64,000 nt of DNA from Streptococcus vestibularis ATCC 49124 (GTDB taxonomy: Bacteria; Bacillota; Bacilli; Lactobacillales; Streptococcaceae), in the NCBI RefSeq assembly GCF_000188295.1, contig NZ_GL831112.1, positions 1,454,847 through 1,518,846 of the forward strand, read 5' to 3'. Every line of letters begins with the position of its first letter. The stretch's first letter is position 1. The notes under the pieces are model-generated. The model did not search any database. It was not told where the DNA came from and saw only the letters and a list, made by a program, of their open reading frames with translations. Made by a program: the position numbers and the translations under genes. Shown piece by piece: positions 20,157 to 29,708 of this stretch.

Positions 20157-21263
20157 ATGAAAAGAAAACATTTATCAGGAAAGAGTATTGGTATTGTTTT
20201 TGGAACCTTTGCACCAATGCATGTAGGACATGTCGACCTCATCACAAAGGCAAAACGCGCTAACGACAACGTCCTTGTCATCGTAAGTGGCGGCAACACA
20301 CAAAAAGATCGTGGGACACGCACAGGCCTGTCGCTCAACCGACGCTTTCGTTATGTCCGTGAAGTTTTCTACGATGATGAACTAGTCGTTGTGGATAAAC
20401 TGGACGAAGCTGATATGCCTCCCTATCCAGAAGGTTGGGTGCTATGGGTTAGCCGCGTCAAAGAGCTTATCACTAAGAATACGGATAGTTCTGAAAAGAT
20501 TACCTTCTATGTTGGAGAGCCAGAGTACGTGATCGAGCTCAATCGCTACTACCCTCAAGCTCAGGTAGAGCTCATCGAACGTTCTATTATCAATATCTCT
20601 GCTACTGAGATTCGCGATAATCCTATGGAAAATTGGCGGTTTATCACCAAACCTTTCCGTCGCCACTTTACTCGTAAGATCCTAGTTGTCGGATCTGCCA
20701 GTGGAGGAAAAACAACCCTTGTTAAGGATTTGGCTCGCACTTACAACGCCCCTTGCTCACTTGAATATGCCAGAGAATATCAAGAAAAGTATAATGTCCG
20801 AGATGACGAGTTAGATACCAATGATTATATTCACCTCTTAACCGATCAATATGCCCAGACAGCTGAGATTATTGACAACGGGCAACACTCAGGGCTTATT
20901 TTTGCAGATACCAACTCAACGGTCACTAAGGTATATATCGACTACTATTTAAAAGAAAACATTTCACAAGAAGAGTTCGATATGTTAGATCGACTCTATC
21001 AGGTAACCCAAGCTCGTGAAAAGTGGGATTTGATTTTTGTGATACCGCCAAAATCAAACTATGTAGATGATGGTTTTCGTGACATGACTATGGCTGATAA
21101 CCGAACACGGGATTGGTTTACCAAGCATCTCTTGAACCTACTATCACCATTCAAGGATAAAATCGTTATTTTAGGAGAAAACAGTGATAGTGACAGTTTT
21201 TTTGCTGACAACTACCATTACGCCAAGAAGGCAATTAAAGAACGTCTGCATATCGAAATCTAA
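20157..21263 (+). CDS. nadR: NadR-type NMN adenylyltransferase / nicotinamide riboside kinase
   Basis: A bifunctional NAD salvage enzyme that phosphorylates nicotinamide riboside to NMN and adenylates it to NAD. The N-terminal nucleotidyltransferase (about 10-165) has GTFAPMHVGHVDLI with the HxGH motif. The C-terminal kinase (about 175-368) has the P-loop VVGSASGGKTTLV. At 368 residues it lacks the N-terminal helix-turn-helix of enterobacterial NadR, so it cannot repress. That role can be filled by NrtR, encoded 63 bp downstream. The two genes probably form an operon. Confidence 0.92.
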   Translation: MKRKHLSGKSIGIVFGTFAPMHVGHVDLITKAKRANDNVLVIVSGGNTQKDRGTRTGLSLNRRFRYVREVFYDDELVVVDKLDEADMPPYPEGWVLWVSRVKELITKNTDSSEKITFYVGEPEYVIELNRYYPQAQVELIERSIINISATEIRDNPMENWRFITKPFRRHFTRKILVVGSASGGKTTLVKDLARTYNAPCSLEYAREYQEKYNVRDDELDTNDYIHLLTDQYAQTAEIIDNGQHSGLIFADTNSTVTKVYIDYYLKENISQEEFDMLDRLYQVTQAREKWDLIFVIPPKSNYVDDGFRDMTMADNRTRDWFTKHLLNLLSPFKDKIVILGENSDSDSFFADNYHYAKKAIKERLHIEI

Positions 21264-21326
21264 TGGATTGCTTCAGCAAAATCATTTTCACTCAAAATTA
21301 ACAATATAGACTAGGAGGCTAAAAAT

Positions 21327-22088
21327 ATGTCTAAAACCTTCGAAAACTCTGGTATCGAAAAAGACTTCCTGGAAATCTACAGTAGAGAAGAAGTGGATAA
21401 GTATGCCAAACCCTCAGTAACTGTAGACTCGGTCATCTTCCGATATTTTGAAGGAAGAGTCCAAACCTTGCTTATCAAACGAAAAAATCATCCCTACATG
21501 GGAAAATATGCTCTTAGTGGTGGCTTCGTTCAGGAGCAAGAAGACCTCAATACGGCTGTCTGTCGCGAAGTACGTGAGGAGACATCAGTTCAGCTGAACA
21601 CTGATCACATCGAGCAACTCGTTACAGTAGGAACACCTTATCGAGATCCTCGTATGTGGACCATTACAATAGCGTACCTCTGTTTCATGACTTTTAATGA
21701 TATTCAAATGGATAAGGCTGCCGATGATGCAGCATCTACGCATTGGTTAGATATCGCTATGGTCAATGGCAAGTTGCAGCTTACTGACGGTGACAAGACG
21801 CTGTCACATGATGACCTCGCCTTTGACCACTGGGAAATCCTTTTGATTGCTATGGAACGTATTAAGGGGAGACTTGAATACTACCCAACTATCCTCAACA
21901 TTATGCCAGAGGAAAGTACCTTGACCACCTACCGTCAACTGTTTGGGACATTTAATGAAACATACCTTAAGATGGACTCCACAAATTTCTTACGCCGCTT
22001 TAAGCATCTTTTCCAAAAAACAGGACGCCAAGTAGCTACCAAAACTAAAAGGGCTGCTACCTACACTTATCAGATCCAACCAATCTAA
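21327..22088 (+). CDS. nrtR: NrtR family Nudix-related transcriptional regulator of NAD metabolism
   Basis: 253 residues. An N-terminal Nudix domain (about 25-150) carries the box GFVQEQEDLNTAVCREVREE, which keeps the Glu and Arg residues but has Ser for the conserved Gly that follows. The C-terminal part (about 165-253) is the winged-helix DNA-binding region of NrtR (HWEILLIAMERIKGRLEY, then FLRRFKHLFQKTGRQ). NrtR proteins bind ADP-ribose and control NAD genes. It follows nadR with a GGAGG site, and a perfect palindrome lies before nadR. Confidence 0.88.
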   Translation: MSKTFENSGIEKDFLEIYSREEVDKYAKPSVTVDSVIFRYFEGRVQTLLIKRKNHPYMGKYALSGGFVQEQEDLNTAVCREVREETSVQLNTDHIEQLVTVGTPYRDPRMWTITIAYLCFMTFNDIQMDKAADDAASTHWLDIAMVNGKLQLTDGDKTLSHDDLAFDHWEILLIAMERIKGRLEYYPTILNIMPEESTLTTYRQLFGTFNETYLKMDSTNFLRRFKHLFQKTGRQVATKTKRAATYTYQIQPI

Positions 22089-22156
22089 AGTGGGTCTTTG
22101 TTTGACAATTTTTACCTTACATAGTAGTATTAAGAAAAATTAATAAGAGGTATCGT

Positions 22157-22660
22157 ATGAAAAGTTTTACATTAATTAGTGGGATTCTCATCACTCTCTT
22201 GGGTGTCTTTTTCTTCGCTAATCCTACAAACCTTCTTGCCATTGTTGGTTGGCTTTTTGCTCTAGTGATGCTCATTTCTGGTGTTTCAAGTCTCATGGTT
22301 TATTTCAAACGTGATAACGAAAACCGCTCCTTCTTCCAACTGCTTCAGAGTATCATTTCCATTGTTTTTGGGATTATTTTGCTATCGACATCAGCATGGG
22401 TACTCTCAGGTGTAGCTGTAACCATTATCGCTTGGTGGCTTCTTGTCTCAGCCTTTACACAAGGCTTTCAAGCTTATCGCCAACGTCAATTCGGCTTCTC
22501 AGGACAACCTGCCCTATCAATCGCCTTGATTTGTCTGGTATTCGGTCTCCTACTTTTTAGTGCCCCGTTTTTCTCAGCCTTTCTTATTGGGCGCTTGGTA
22601 GCTTCCTTAATTATCTTTGCGGGTGTCTCAGTCCTCTCATTCTCATTCCGCTTGTGGTAG
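22157..22660 (+). CDS. HdeD family (DUF308) membrane protein
   Basis: 167 residues made almost wholly of six hydrophobic helices in three hairpin pairs, the HdeD/DUF308 layout. Short loops carry charged residues (YFKRDNENRS, YRQRQFG). In enterobacteria HdeD belongs to acid resistance; the role in streptococci is unknown. It stands 68 bp after nrtR and ends at a bidirectional terminator. Confidence 0.85.
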   Translation: MKSFTLISGILITLLGVFFFANPTNLLAIVGWLFALVMLISGVSSLMVYFKRDNENRSFFQLLQSIISIVFGIILLSTSAWVLSGVAVTIIAWWLLVSAFTQGFQAYRQRQFGFSGQPALSIALICLVFGLLLFSAPFFSAFLIGRLVASLIIFAGVSVLSFSFRLW

Positions 22661-22689
22661 AACAAAGTTATCTCACTACGTAATAATAT

Positions 22690-22717
22690 AAAAAAGCCTT
22701 GCATATGCAGGGCTTTT
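22690..22717. terminator. Bidirectional terminator between hdeD-like gene and ABC-F gene
   Basis: AAAGCC-TGCATATGCA-GGCTTT nearly perfect stem with A- and T-runs on both sides; both converging genes end here. Confidence 0.85.
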
Positions 22718-22741
22718 GTCATACTTTGATTACTAAAGAGC

Positions 22742-24622
22742 TTATCCTTCTAGCTCACTCAAATACTCATAACGTTCATACTTTTCAAGTAAAGTTTCGT
22801 TGGCAGACTCCAAATCACGTTGAAGGGTAGCTAACTGTCCATAATCGCTAGCATTTTCAAGCATGGCTGCTTCAATCTCTTCGATTTTAGCTTCAAGGTC
22901 GGCAATCTCATCCTCGATAGTCGCCCACTCTTGTTTTTCAAAGTAACTCATGCGTTTTTTGTCTTCTTTGACTTTCTCAACTTTAACGCTAGCTTGCTTT
23001 TTTTCCCTCTCGAGGAGGACTGATTGCTCTTGTAAGAAGGCTTTTTCATCAAGGTAGTCAGTGTAGTTACCAAAGAACTCTCGCACACCGCCATCTTCAA
23101 AGGCTAGAATCTTGTTAGCTACCTTGTCCAAAAAATAGCGGTCGTGACTTACGGTAACGACAGGGCCGCCAAAACCATTAAGGAAGTTTTCCAAAACCGT
23201 CAAAGTTGCAATGTCCAAATCATTTGTAGGCTCATCCAAGAGCAGAACGTTAGGCTTTTCAATCAGAATCTTAAGTAGATAGAGACGTTTCTTTTCCCCA
23301 CCAGAGAGCTTGGCAATCTGTGTCCCATGAGTAGAACGAGGGAAAAGGAATTGCTCCAAGAGCTCTGTGATACTGGTTGTTCCAACCGTTGTCTTAACTT
23401 CATCTGCAACTTCTTGCAAGTAGTTAATGACACGCTTACTCTCATCCATGTCCTTAATTTGCTGTGAGAAATAACCAATACGTACCGTCTCACCAATATC
23501 TAGAATACCAGCTGAAGGCACAAGATCACCATTAATCAGATTGAGCAAGGTCGATTTCCCGACACCATTATCCCCAACAATACCGATACGATCGCGATTT
23601 TGCATGATAAGATTGAAATCACTGAGAATTTGCTTGCCATCTTCATAAGCAAAATCGACATGGCCGAAGTTAACCACCTTCTTACCAATACGGCTGGTCT
23701 CAAAGTTAATTTCAAGATCGTCATTATTGACCGTTTGGTGAACCTCACCTTTAAGATCCTTAAAGCGATTGATACGAGCTTGTTGTTTGGTTGCACGTGC
23801 CTGTGGTTGCGTTCGCATCCATGCTAACTCCTGCTTATAGAGTTGCTTTTTCTTGTGAAGAGCTGCTGCATCTCGTTCATCTTGTTCGGCCTTTAGACGC
23901 ACATAGTCTTGATAATTCCCCTGGTATTCAATCAGATTAGCCTGGTCTAGCTCAAAGATACGTGTGGCTACATTGTCCAAGAAATAACGATCGTGGGTAA
24001 TAAAGAGGACCGTTTTTTTAGAAGATTTGAGAAAATTCGTCAACCAAGCAATGGTATCAATATCCAAATGGTTGGTTGGTTCGTCCAAAAGTAAAAGATC
24101 AGCATCATTCAAGAGAACCTGAGCCAACTGCACACGGCGTCTGAGACCACCTGAGAGGTCCCCGACCTTTTGAGAGAGGTCTGACAAACCTAGCTTAGAT
24201 AAAACTGTCTTAACCTCGCTCTCAATGGACCAAGCATCAAGACTATCCATCTCAGCCATAACCTTTTCTAAACGAGATTGATTATCCTCAGAATAATCCG
24301 CCATGAGGGTCTCGTATTCACGAATCAAAGTCATCTCACGAAGGTCTGATGACAAGACCGTATCAAGCACTGTCTTGCTATCATCAAATTCAGGCTCCTG
24401 AGTCAAATAAGCAATCTTATAACCATTAGCCTTGGTAAAAGGTGACACGTCACCATCAAAACCAATACGCTCTGATACAACATCTAACAAAGTTGTCTTA
24501 CCAGTCCCATTGACACCAATAATCCCGATACGATCCAGATCATGGATAATGAATGAAATCTCTTTAAAAACCGTCTTATCACCAACGGACTTGGTTAATT
24601 TTTCAACAATAAAATCTGACAT
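22742..24622 (-). CDS. ABC-F family ATPase (Uup/YfmR-like)
   Basis: 626 residues with two ABC ATPase domains and no membrane segment, so it is an ABC-F protein acting on ribosomes and not a transporter. Domain 1 has GVNGTGKTT, LSGGLRRRVQLAQ and LLLLDEPTNHLD. A charged linker (about 235-290) includes KQELAWMRTQPQARATK. Domain 2 has GDNGVGKST, LSGGEKKRL and LLLDEPTNDLD. A C-terminal coiled coil (about 535-626) marks the Uup/YfmR branch. It is the last gene downstream of cca. Confidence 0.92.
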   Translation of the reverse strand: MSDFIVEKLTKSVGDKTVFKEISFIIHDLDRIGIIGVNGTGKTTLLDVVSERIGFDGDVSPFTKANGYKIAYLTQEPEFDDSKTVLDTVLSSDLREMTLIREYETLMADYSEDNQSRLEKVMAEMDSLDAWSIESEVKTVLSKLGLSDLSQKVGDLSGGLRRRVQLAQVLLNDADLLLLDEPTNHLDIDTIAWLTNFLKSSKKTVLFITHDRYFLDNVATRIFELDQANLIEYQGNYQDYVRLKAEQDERDAAALHKKKQLYKQELAWMRTQPQARATKQQARINRFKDLKGEVHQTVNNDDLEINFETSRIGKKVVNFGHVDFAYEDGKQILSDFNLIMQNRDRIGIVGDNGVGKSTLLNLINGDLVPSAGILDIGETVRIGYFSQQIKDMDESKRVINYLQEVADEVKTTVGTTSITELLEQFLFPRSTHGTQIAKLSGGEKKRLYLLKILIEKPNVLLLDEPTNDLDIATLTVLENFLNGFGGPVVTVSHDRYFLDKVANKILAFEDGGVREFFGNYTDYLDEKAFLQEQSVLLEREKKQASVKVEKVKEDKKRMSYFEKQEWATIEDEIADLEAKIEEIEAAMLENASDYGQLATLQRDLESANETLLEKYERYEYLSELEG

Positions 24623-24643
24623 CTTACTTCCTTTTTACAAATA

Positions 24644-24681
24644 ACACCGCTACGGATTCTACGCATGCTCTGTAGCGGTGT
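24644..24681. terminator. 10-bp hairpin between cca and the ABC-F gene
   Basis: ACACCGCTAC / GTAGCGGTGT stem. The T-run is good on the plus strand but weak on the minus strand, so it may only attenuate the operon. Confidence 0.5.
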
Positions 24682-24705
24682 GTCATTTTTATAACGTCTT
24701 TAGAC

Positions 24706-25908
24706 TTATTTCATCGCTTGAACAAAGGCCATGATGGCTTCCTCGGCATTAGCTAGTTGACCATCAACGATGGCATTTTCGATAGCCTTAAGTGCACGAC
24801 CAAGGTCCGGACCAGGTTTGAATCCTAGCTCCTTCATCAGTGTGCCACCATTCACAACGATTTCGTGCTTATCATGGATGAGCAACTGACCATCCAACTC
24901 GGCAATACGCTCATAATCGACGTCCAAGCCCTGAGCCCGTCTCAAGGTTTCAGCCTCCTCTAAGAGTTCCTTACCATACTGATAAACATCTTGCTTAGTC
25001 ACAGCTCTCTCCAAACGGAAATTGAAAATGTCAACCAAGGACTGAACTGTCTTTTGGAAATTAACAGATGTCTTCCATTTTTTAAGAAAAGAGCGTGGAT
25101 TATCGTGCTTGAGAGCCAGAAGAGTTGCCGCCCAGGCCTGCTCAGAACTTGTAAATCTAAAGCCCTCCACATAGTCTGCCACAAAATCCTGCCATTCTTC
25201 AGCAGTTTCTTGAAAATCTGGAAGGTACTGATAAGCCTTAGTTGCTAGAAGTGCCTTGATCCCTTTCTTCCAATGCGGTGCCAAAAGCAACTTATCGAAC
25301 TCGATGAAACTTCGCTCAATCGAAATCTTTTCCAAAAGAGGAGCATGGCTGGCCATAGCCTGAAAAGTCTTCTCTTCGATATCAAAGTCTAAACTCGCTG
25401 TAAAACGTAGGCCCCGCATGATACGAAGAGCATCCTCGTTAAAGCGTTCCTCAGCCTTACCAACAGCCCTTAAGACACGGTTGTCCAAATCAGCAAGACC
25501 ATTGAACTTATCAATAATCTCAGCATTTTCATTAAGAGCAAAAGCATTGACTGTAAAATCACGACGCTTGAGGTCTTCTTCCAATGAACGCACAAAGGAC
25601 ACGCTAGACGGACGACGGTAATCCACATAGACGTCCTCTGTTCGGAAGGTCGTCACCTCATACTCACCGCCATTTTCCAAGACCAAAACAGTCCCATGCT
25701 CAATACCGATATCCACCGTACGCTCGAAAATTTGCTTGGTCTCTTCAGGATACGAAGACGAAGCAATATCTACATCATGAATGGGACGGTTAAGAAGGGC
25801 ATCTCGCACCGAACCACCAACAAAGTAAGCCTCAAAACCCGCAGCCTTAATCTTCTCTAATATTGGTAAAGCCCTCTGAAACTCAGAAGGCAAATAACTT
25901 AATTTCAT
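24706..25908 (-). CDS. cca: CCA tRNA nucleotidyltransferase
   Basis: It adds or repairs the 3' CCA of tRNAs. 400 residues, class II enzyme: GGSVRD, catalytic [14 protein letters not shown] and the base-selecting motif that follows the [11 protein letters not shown] helix. The C-terminal half is helical body and tail. The ATG overlaps the dapB stop by 4 bp, so the two are translationally coupled. It belongs to the operon from 27951 to 22742. Confidence 0.95.
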   Translation of the reverse strand: MKLSYLPSEFQRALPILEKIKAAGFEAYFVGGSVRDALLNRPIHDVDIASSSYPEETKQIFERTVDIGIEHGTVLVLENGGEYEVTTFRTEDVYVDYRRPSSVSFVRSLEEDLKRRDFTVNAFALNENAEIIDKFNGLADLDNRVLRAVGKAEERFNEDALRIMRGLRFTASLDFDIEEKTFQAMASHAPLLEKISIERSFIEFDKLLLAPHWKKGIKALLATKAYQYLPDFQETAEEWQDFVADYVEGFRFTSSEQAWAATLLALKHDNPRSFLKKWKTSVNFQKTVQSLVDIFNFRLERAVTKQDVYQYGKELLEEAETLRRAQGLDVDYERIAELDGQLLIHDKHEIVVNGGTLMKELGFKPGPDLGRALKAIENAIVDGQLANAEEAIMAFVQAMK

Positions 25909-26672
25909 AGTAAATGTTCCAAACCATAAACAAGCTGATCACGTTTAACCACTTCTTTAATACCGAGATTGACCCCGCTCATAAAAGAAATACGGTCATA
26001 AGAATCGTGACGCAAGGTCAATCCTTCTCCCTGGGCACCAAAGATAACCTCTTGGTGAGCCACAAGACCTGGCAAACGCACACTGTGAATACGGAAACCA
26101 TCAAACTCAGCGCCACGTGCTCCAGCAAGTGTTTCCACCTCATCCTCAGCACCTTGACGTTTCGTTTCGCGAACCTCACGAATAAGTTCAGCTGTTTTCA
26201 CTGCTGTACCTGATGGCGCATCTTTCTTTTTATCGTGGTGAAGCTCAATGATTTCAAGATCTGGGAAATATTTACTAGCTTCTGCCGCAAACTTCATAAG
26301 AAGGATAGCACCAATAGCAAAGTTAGGAGCAATCAATCCACCGATAGACTTGTCTTTAGAAAGGTCTGTCAATTCCTGAATTTGTGCTTCAGTAAAGCCT
26401 GTTGTTCCTACAACCGGTGCAAAGCCATTTTCCAAGGCAAAACGGGTATTTTCATAAGCAACAGCAGGCATGGTGAAATCTACCCAAACATCTGCATCAA
26501 AGCCAACCAAATCAGCTTTATCCGTGAAGACAGGAACACCATCCACTTCTTTTTCTGCCGCAAACGGGTCAAGCAAGGCAGCCAAGGTCAATTCATCATC
26601 TCCCTTAACCATTTCAACCGCAGTTGAACCCATTCTTCCTTTAAATCCGGCAACAATAACTTTAATAGACAT
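25905..26672 (-). CDS. dapB: 4-hydroxy-tetrahydrodipicolinate reductase
   Basis: It catalyses the second step of the lysine/diaminopimelate branch using NAD(P)H, feeding lysine and the wall peptide. 255 residues: [10 protein letters not shown] dinucleotide loop, GTTGF, and the catalytic motif [15 protein letters not shown]. It is placed between degV and cca, an order seen in other streptococci, with no other lysine genes nearby. Confidence 0.96.
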   Translation of the reverse strand: MSIKVIVAGFKGRMGSTAVEMVKGDDELTLAALLDPFAAEKEVDGVPVFTDKADLVGFDADVWVDFTMPAVAYENTRFALENGFAPVVGTTGFTEAQIQELTDLSKDKSIGGLIAPNFAIGAILLMKFAAEASKYFPDLEIIELHHDKKKDAPSGTAVKTAELIREVRETKRQGAEDEVETLAGARGAEFDGFRIHSVRLPGLVAHQEVIFGAQGEGLTLRHDSYDRISFMSGVNLGIKEVVKRDQLVYGLEHLL

Positions 26673-26732
26673 ATCATTTTTCCTCTCTATTGATCTTGCT
26701 CATAGGCAAGCCTGATTCCAGATGTATCGTAC

Positions 26733-27575
26733 TTATTTGGTAAATTTAGGTGTTAGACCTAGCACCAGCGCTCCCTCGCCCAAGTGCGTCGCAATCACAG
26801 CACATAAGGATACCACCGATGAAACAGTAATCCCTTGAGCTTCCAGCTGACTTTTAAGAGCCTCAGCCTTTTCAGGAGCATTAGTATGAAGGATGCTAAG
26901 CTCCATTTCACGATTGTCTTCGGCTAGGGCAACCAAGCGTTTCACAGCTTTCTTCTCTGTACGTACCTTTTCAAAAACAACGATTTTGCCTTCAGCATTA
27001 AAATGTAAAATGGGTTTGATAGACAAAAGATTCCCCAAAATCGCTGAGCCATTCGACAAGCGACCACCCTTAACAAGGTGATTAAGATCATCCACAAGAA
27101 TATAAGCCGTCGTGTTCTCTACTTGCTCCTCGAGCTTCTTCAAAATATTCTCGAATGACATCCCTTGCTCTGACCAATGCAAAACGTTTCTAACCATGGC
27201 ACCCATAGGAGCTGCCGTGATTTTAGTATCAGGAAAAGCAACCTTCAACTTGGCATAATCTTCAATCAAAAACTGACTATTAGCCCAAAAACCAGAAATC
27301 CCCGAAGAAAGGAAAAGCCCAATGACATGGGTATACCCTTTCTCCCCCAACTCCATGAGAAAGTTATCCAAGTCGGCTAGATTGGGTTGTGACGTCTTGA
27401 GCAGTTCCTCAGAGTTTGCCATTTTTTCGTAAAACTGATTCACATCCAAGTTCTTTCCTTCAACAAAAGGCTGTTCCTCAATGATAACCGGAATATCTAA
27501 AATATAAACATCAGCATGTCCCTGAATTTCAGCAGGTAGATTAACCGATGAATCCGTAATAACTGCTAAAGACAT
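26733..27575 (-). CDS. DegV family fatty acid-binding protein
   Basis: 280 residues with the DegV fold. The N-terminal VITDSSVNLP and the SSGISG loop bind the fatty acyl carboxylate. DDLNHLVKGGRLSNGSAILGNLLSIKPIL is the family signature. Relatives act as FakB, delivering exogenous fatty acids to the kinase FakA; whether this one does so is inferred. It starts one base after the DUF1149 gene. Confidence 0.9.
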   Translation of the reverse strand: MSLAVITDSSVNLPAEIQGHADVYILDIPVIIEEQPFVEGKNLDVNQFYEKMANSEELLKTSQPNLADLDNFLMELGEKGYTHVIGLFLSSGISGFWANSQFLIEDYAKLKVAFPDTKITAAPMGAMVRNVLHWSEQGMSFENILKKLEEQVENTTAYILVDDLNHLVKGGRLSNGSAILGNLLSIKPILHFNAEGKIVVFEKVRTEKKAVKRLVALAEDNREMELSILHTNAPEKAEALKSQLEAQGITVSSVVSLCAVIATHLGEGALVLGLTPKFTK

Positions 27576-27576
27576 C

Positions 27577-27951
27577 TTAGAACTCCAAGTTAATTCCTGG
27601 ACGATCCAAGGCGATTTCAGTCACTTCATAAGTCAAACGCTGAAGTGTATCCAATAGCGGTGCTGCCAAAGACTCAGCTTCTTCTTGTGAGAAATCTTTT
27701 GGTTTATTGACGATACGGTTTTGAATATGGTTCATTTGAGAAACAATCCCTGAGATAACAAACTCATCACGAACAATCATAAATTGCAAAACAGCTACAA
27801 CCGACGTATTGCTAGCTTCTTTATCTTTATTGTGCAACTGAAACGTTACTTCAACATTTGTTTTAGGAACACCATTCTCTTTTTCCCACTCATGGTTACG
27901 AACATCATAGTGGTAACGGTTAACAAATACTTTTTCGCGAATTAAATCCAT
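27577..27951 (-). CDS. DUF1149 (SecB-like fold) protein
   Basis: 124 residues, small cytosolic protein of the streptococcal DUF1149 family, which resembles the SecB chaperone fold. It has alternating beta strands (NVEVTFQLHNKD, VVAVLQFMIVRDEFVISG) then a helix (EEAESLAAPLLDTLQRLTYEVTEIAL). No experimental role is known to me. It is the first gene of the operon leading to degV, dapB, cca and the ABC-F gene. Confidence 0.8.
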   Translation of the reverse strand: MDLIREKVFVNRYHYDVRNHEWEKENGVPKTNVEVTFQLHNKDKEASNTSVVAVLQFMIVRDEFVISGIVSQMNHIQNRIVNKPKDFSQEEAESLAAPLLDTLQRLTYEVTEIALDRPGINLEF

Positions 27952-27984
27952 TAGTCATTATTCTCCTTGATAAAATTACTCTTT

Positions 27985-27993
27985 ATTATAGCA
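27985..27993 (-). promoter_or_regulatory. Extended -10 promoter of the DUF1149-degV-dapB-cca operon
   Basis: TGCTATAAT on the minus strand, about 35 nt before the DUF1149 start. Confidence 0.55.
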
Positions 27994-28106
27994 TAAATAT
28001 GCTTTATTATGGGAATATTATTGACAGAAAAATGAGCATTTAAACTGATTTTGACAGTGATAATAAGCATTAGCAAACTAAAAACTTGGACTTGACCTTC
28101 AGACTA

Positions 28107-28141
28107 CTAAAACAGAGCTCCTTCACCAGAAAAGAGCCCTT
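28107..28141 (-). terminator. Terminator of the GNAT gene downstream of rpmA
   Basis: AGGGCTC / GAGCTCT stem (one wobble) with a 15-nt loop, followed by TGTTTTA on the minus strand. Confidence 0.55.
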
Positions 28142-28151
28142 ATATTAATAG

Positions 28152-28847
28152 CTAGCAATCCCTCAGAGAACGTTTCTGTTGTCCCTGTTCATCAAAATTC
28201 TCAGGAGCTAACCAATTCTCAAATCGTTCTTTAAGTCTTGGCCACTCACTATCAATAATCGAGAACCAGTCCGTATCTCGACTACGTCCCTTATAAATAG
28301 CATGATTACGAAAACGCCCCTCATAGGTGAACCCTAAACGTATGGCAGCATTGGCAGAAGGACGGTTGAGACTATCACATTTCCACTCATAACGGCGATA
28401 GTTAAGATCTTCAAAGACATATTTCATAAGTAGGTATTGAGCTTCTGTAGCTGCTCGAGTCTTTTGTAAAGTAGGTGCCAAAATCACTCGCCCCATCTCA
28501 ACACTGCGATTTTTCGGTGTAATAGCCATGAGTGAGAAGGTTCCTAGAACTTTACTTGAAGCCTTATCCCTGATGGCAAAGAAATAAGGATTTTGGGATT
28601 TCTCATAATCCTCCAAACACTGACGTACAGCTTCTTCAGATTCAAAAGGCTCCGCATACATATAGGTCCAATCAGAGAGAATCTGATTAGTAAAATAAAA
28701 GTCTAAAATATCCTTATAATGCTCTGCCACTGTCAAATGTTCAACGCTACAATAACGACCTTCTAATAGGGCAACATCTGGCATCTTACCTGGACTAGCA
28801 TCCGCTAGACTTGGTCCCACTTCTTGTTGGTAGTGATTTAAAGGCAT
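28152..28847 (-). CDS. GNAT family N-acetyltransferase (RimJ/RimL-like)
   Basis: 231 residues with the RimJ/RimL-type GNAT fold: FFAIRDKASSKVLGTFSLM, VEMGRVILAPTLQKTRAATEAQYLLMKYVFEDLNYRR in the acetyl-CoA region, and RPSANAAIRLGFTYEGRFRNH. Relatives acetylate protein N-termini or small molecules; the substrate is unknown. ATG 28845-28847 is chosen because AAGGAG lies seven bases before it; the longer frame to 28883 crosses the rpmA terminator. Confidence 0.88.
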   Translation of the reverse strand: MPLNHYQQEVGPSLADASPGKMPDVALLEGRYCSVEHLTVAEHYKDILDFYFTNQILSDWTYMYAEPFESEEAVRQCLEDYEKSQNPYFFAIRDKASSKVLGTFSLMAITPKNRSVEMGRVILAPTLQKTRAATEAQYLLMKYVFEDLNYRRYEWKCDSLNRPSANAAIRLGFTYEGRFRNHAIYKGRSRDTDWFSIIDSEWPRLKERFENWLAPENFDEQGQQKRSLRDC

Positions 28848-28865
28848 AGAATTCTCCTTTTTCAT

Positions 28866-28895
28866 AAAGAAAAGCCTACACAAAAGTGCAGACTT
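28866..28895 (-). terminator. Terminator of rplU-rpmA
   Basis: AAGTCTGCAC / GTGTAGGCTT stem with two G-T wobbles, then TTTTC on the minus strand. Confidence 0.7.
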
Positions 28896-28903
28896 TAGCT
28901 TAA

Positions 28904-29194
28904 TTATTTAGCAACTGGGTATACAGATACTTGTTTTTTGTCGCGACCTTTACGTTCGAAACGTACAACACCTTCAACTTTAGCGAAGAGTGTATCGTCA
29001 CCACCACGGCCTACGTTTACACCTGGGTAGATGTGTGTACCGCGTTGACGGTAAAGGATTGATCCACCTGATACAGTTTGTCCATCAGCTGCTTTAGCAC
29101 CAAGACGTTTAGCTTGTGAATCACGACCATTGGAAGTAGAACCCCCACCTTTTTTGTGGGCGAAAAGTTGCAAGTTTTCAAGAGTTTTCAACAT
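28904..29194 (-). CDS. rpmA: 50S ribosomal protein L27
   Basis: 96 residues. The Firmicute-type N-terminal extension [12 protein letters not shown] precedes the mature start [14 protein letters not shown]. In S. aureus the protease Prp cuts after the Phe in such a motif, and cutting is essential there. The rest is the ordinary L27 beta barrel ([16 protein letters not shown]). It follows rplU by only 35 bp; the usual prp gene is not there. Confidence 0.97.
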   Translation of the reverse strand: MLKTLENLQLFAHKKGGGSTSNGRDSQAKRLGAKAADGQTVSGGSILYRQRGTHIYPGVNVGRGGDDTLFAKVEGVVRFERKGRDKKQVSVYPVAK

Positions 29195-29229
29195 AAGATT
29201 GTGTCCTTTCTTAGTGATTAGTCGCTAAC

Positions 29230-29544
29230 TTACGCGTTGATAGCGTTGATAACAACTTTTGTATAAGGTTGACGGTGACCTTGTTTACGGTGGCTACCTT
29301 TTTTAGGTTTATATTTGAAAGTGACAACTTTCTTTTGTTTACCTTGTTTTTCGATAGTTCCGACAACAGTAGCTCCCTCAACAACTGGAGTACCTACTAC
29401 AGTTTTATCACCACCGACAAGAACAACTTCGTTAAAAGTTACTTCTGATCCAGCTTCAGCGTTGATTTTTTCAACGTAGATCGCTTGACCTACTTCAACT
29501 TTAACTTGTTTTCCACCAGTTTTGATGATTGCGTATGTGCTCAT
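29230..29544 (-). CDS. rplU: 50S ribosomal protein L21
   Basis: 104 residues starting [16 protein letters not shown] with AGGAGG before the ATG. An upstream ATG (29664) falls in the leader and has no site. It contains the usual [11 protein letters not shown] end. It is the first gene of rplU-rpmA, with a leader of about 130 nt that probably binds L21. Confidence 0.97.
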   Translation of the reverse strand: MSTYAIIKTGGKQVKVEVGQAIYVEKINAEAGSEVTFNEVVLVGGDKTVVGTPVVEGATVVGTIEKQGKQKKVVTFKYKPKKGSHRKQGHRQPYTKVVINAINA

Positions 29545-29673
29545 GATGCACCTCCTATTAAAATTTTTAATGTGTCTGAGGTTCCCCTCTGTGAAGACTC
29601 GCCTAGTACTGCGGGAACGAACCCACTTGCAAACAGTAGTCGTGCGGTTGCACAGGACGTGCATTTAGTCAAC
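29545..29673 (-). ncRNA. L21 leader (autoregulatory 5' UTR)
   Basis: About 129 nt from the predicted start site to the rplU ATG with several GC-rich pairing segments (GTGCAACCGCAC, GGGTTCGTTCCCGC, GAGGGGAACCTC). Position and length fit the Firmicute ribosomal protein L21 leader family. A covariance search was not possible. Confidence 0.65.
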
Positions 29674-29679
29674 GTTACA

Positions 29680-29708
29680 ATTCTATCATTTTTTCCCTCT
29701 AATGACAA
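29680..29708 (-). promoter_or_regulatory. rplU promoter
   Basis: TTGTCA (29703-29708), a 17-bp spacer and TAGAAT (29680-29685) on the minus strand. Confidence 0.7.

Noticed and set aside
20157..20338. Possible NiaR-type control of nadR
   Set aside because: No niaR gene is nearby, and an NrtR gene next to the palindrome gives a more direct explanation.
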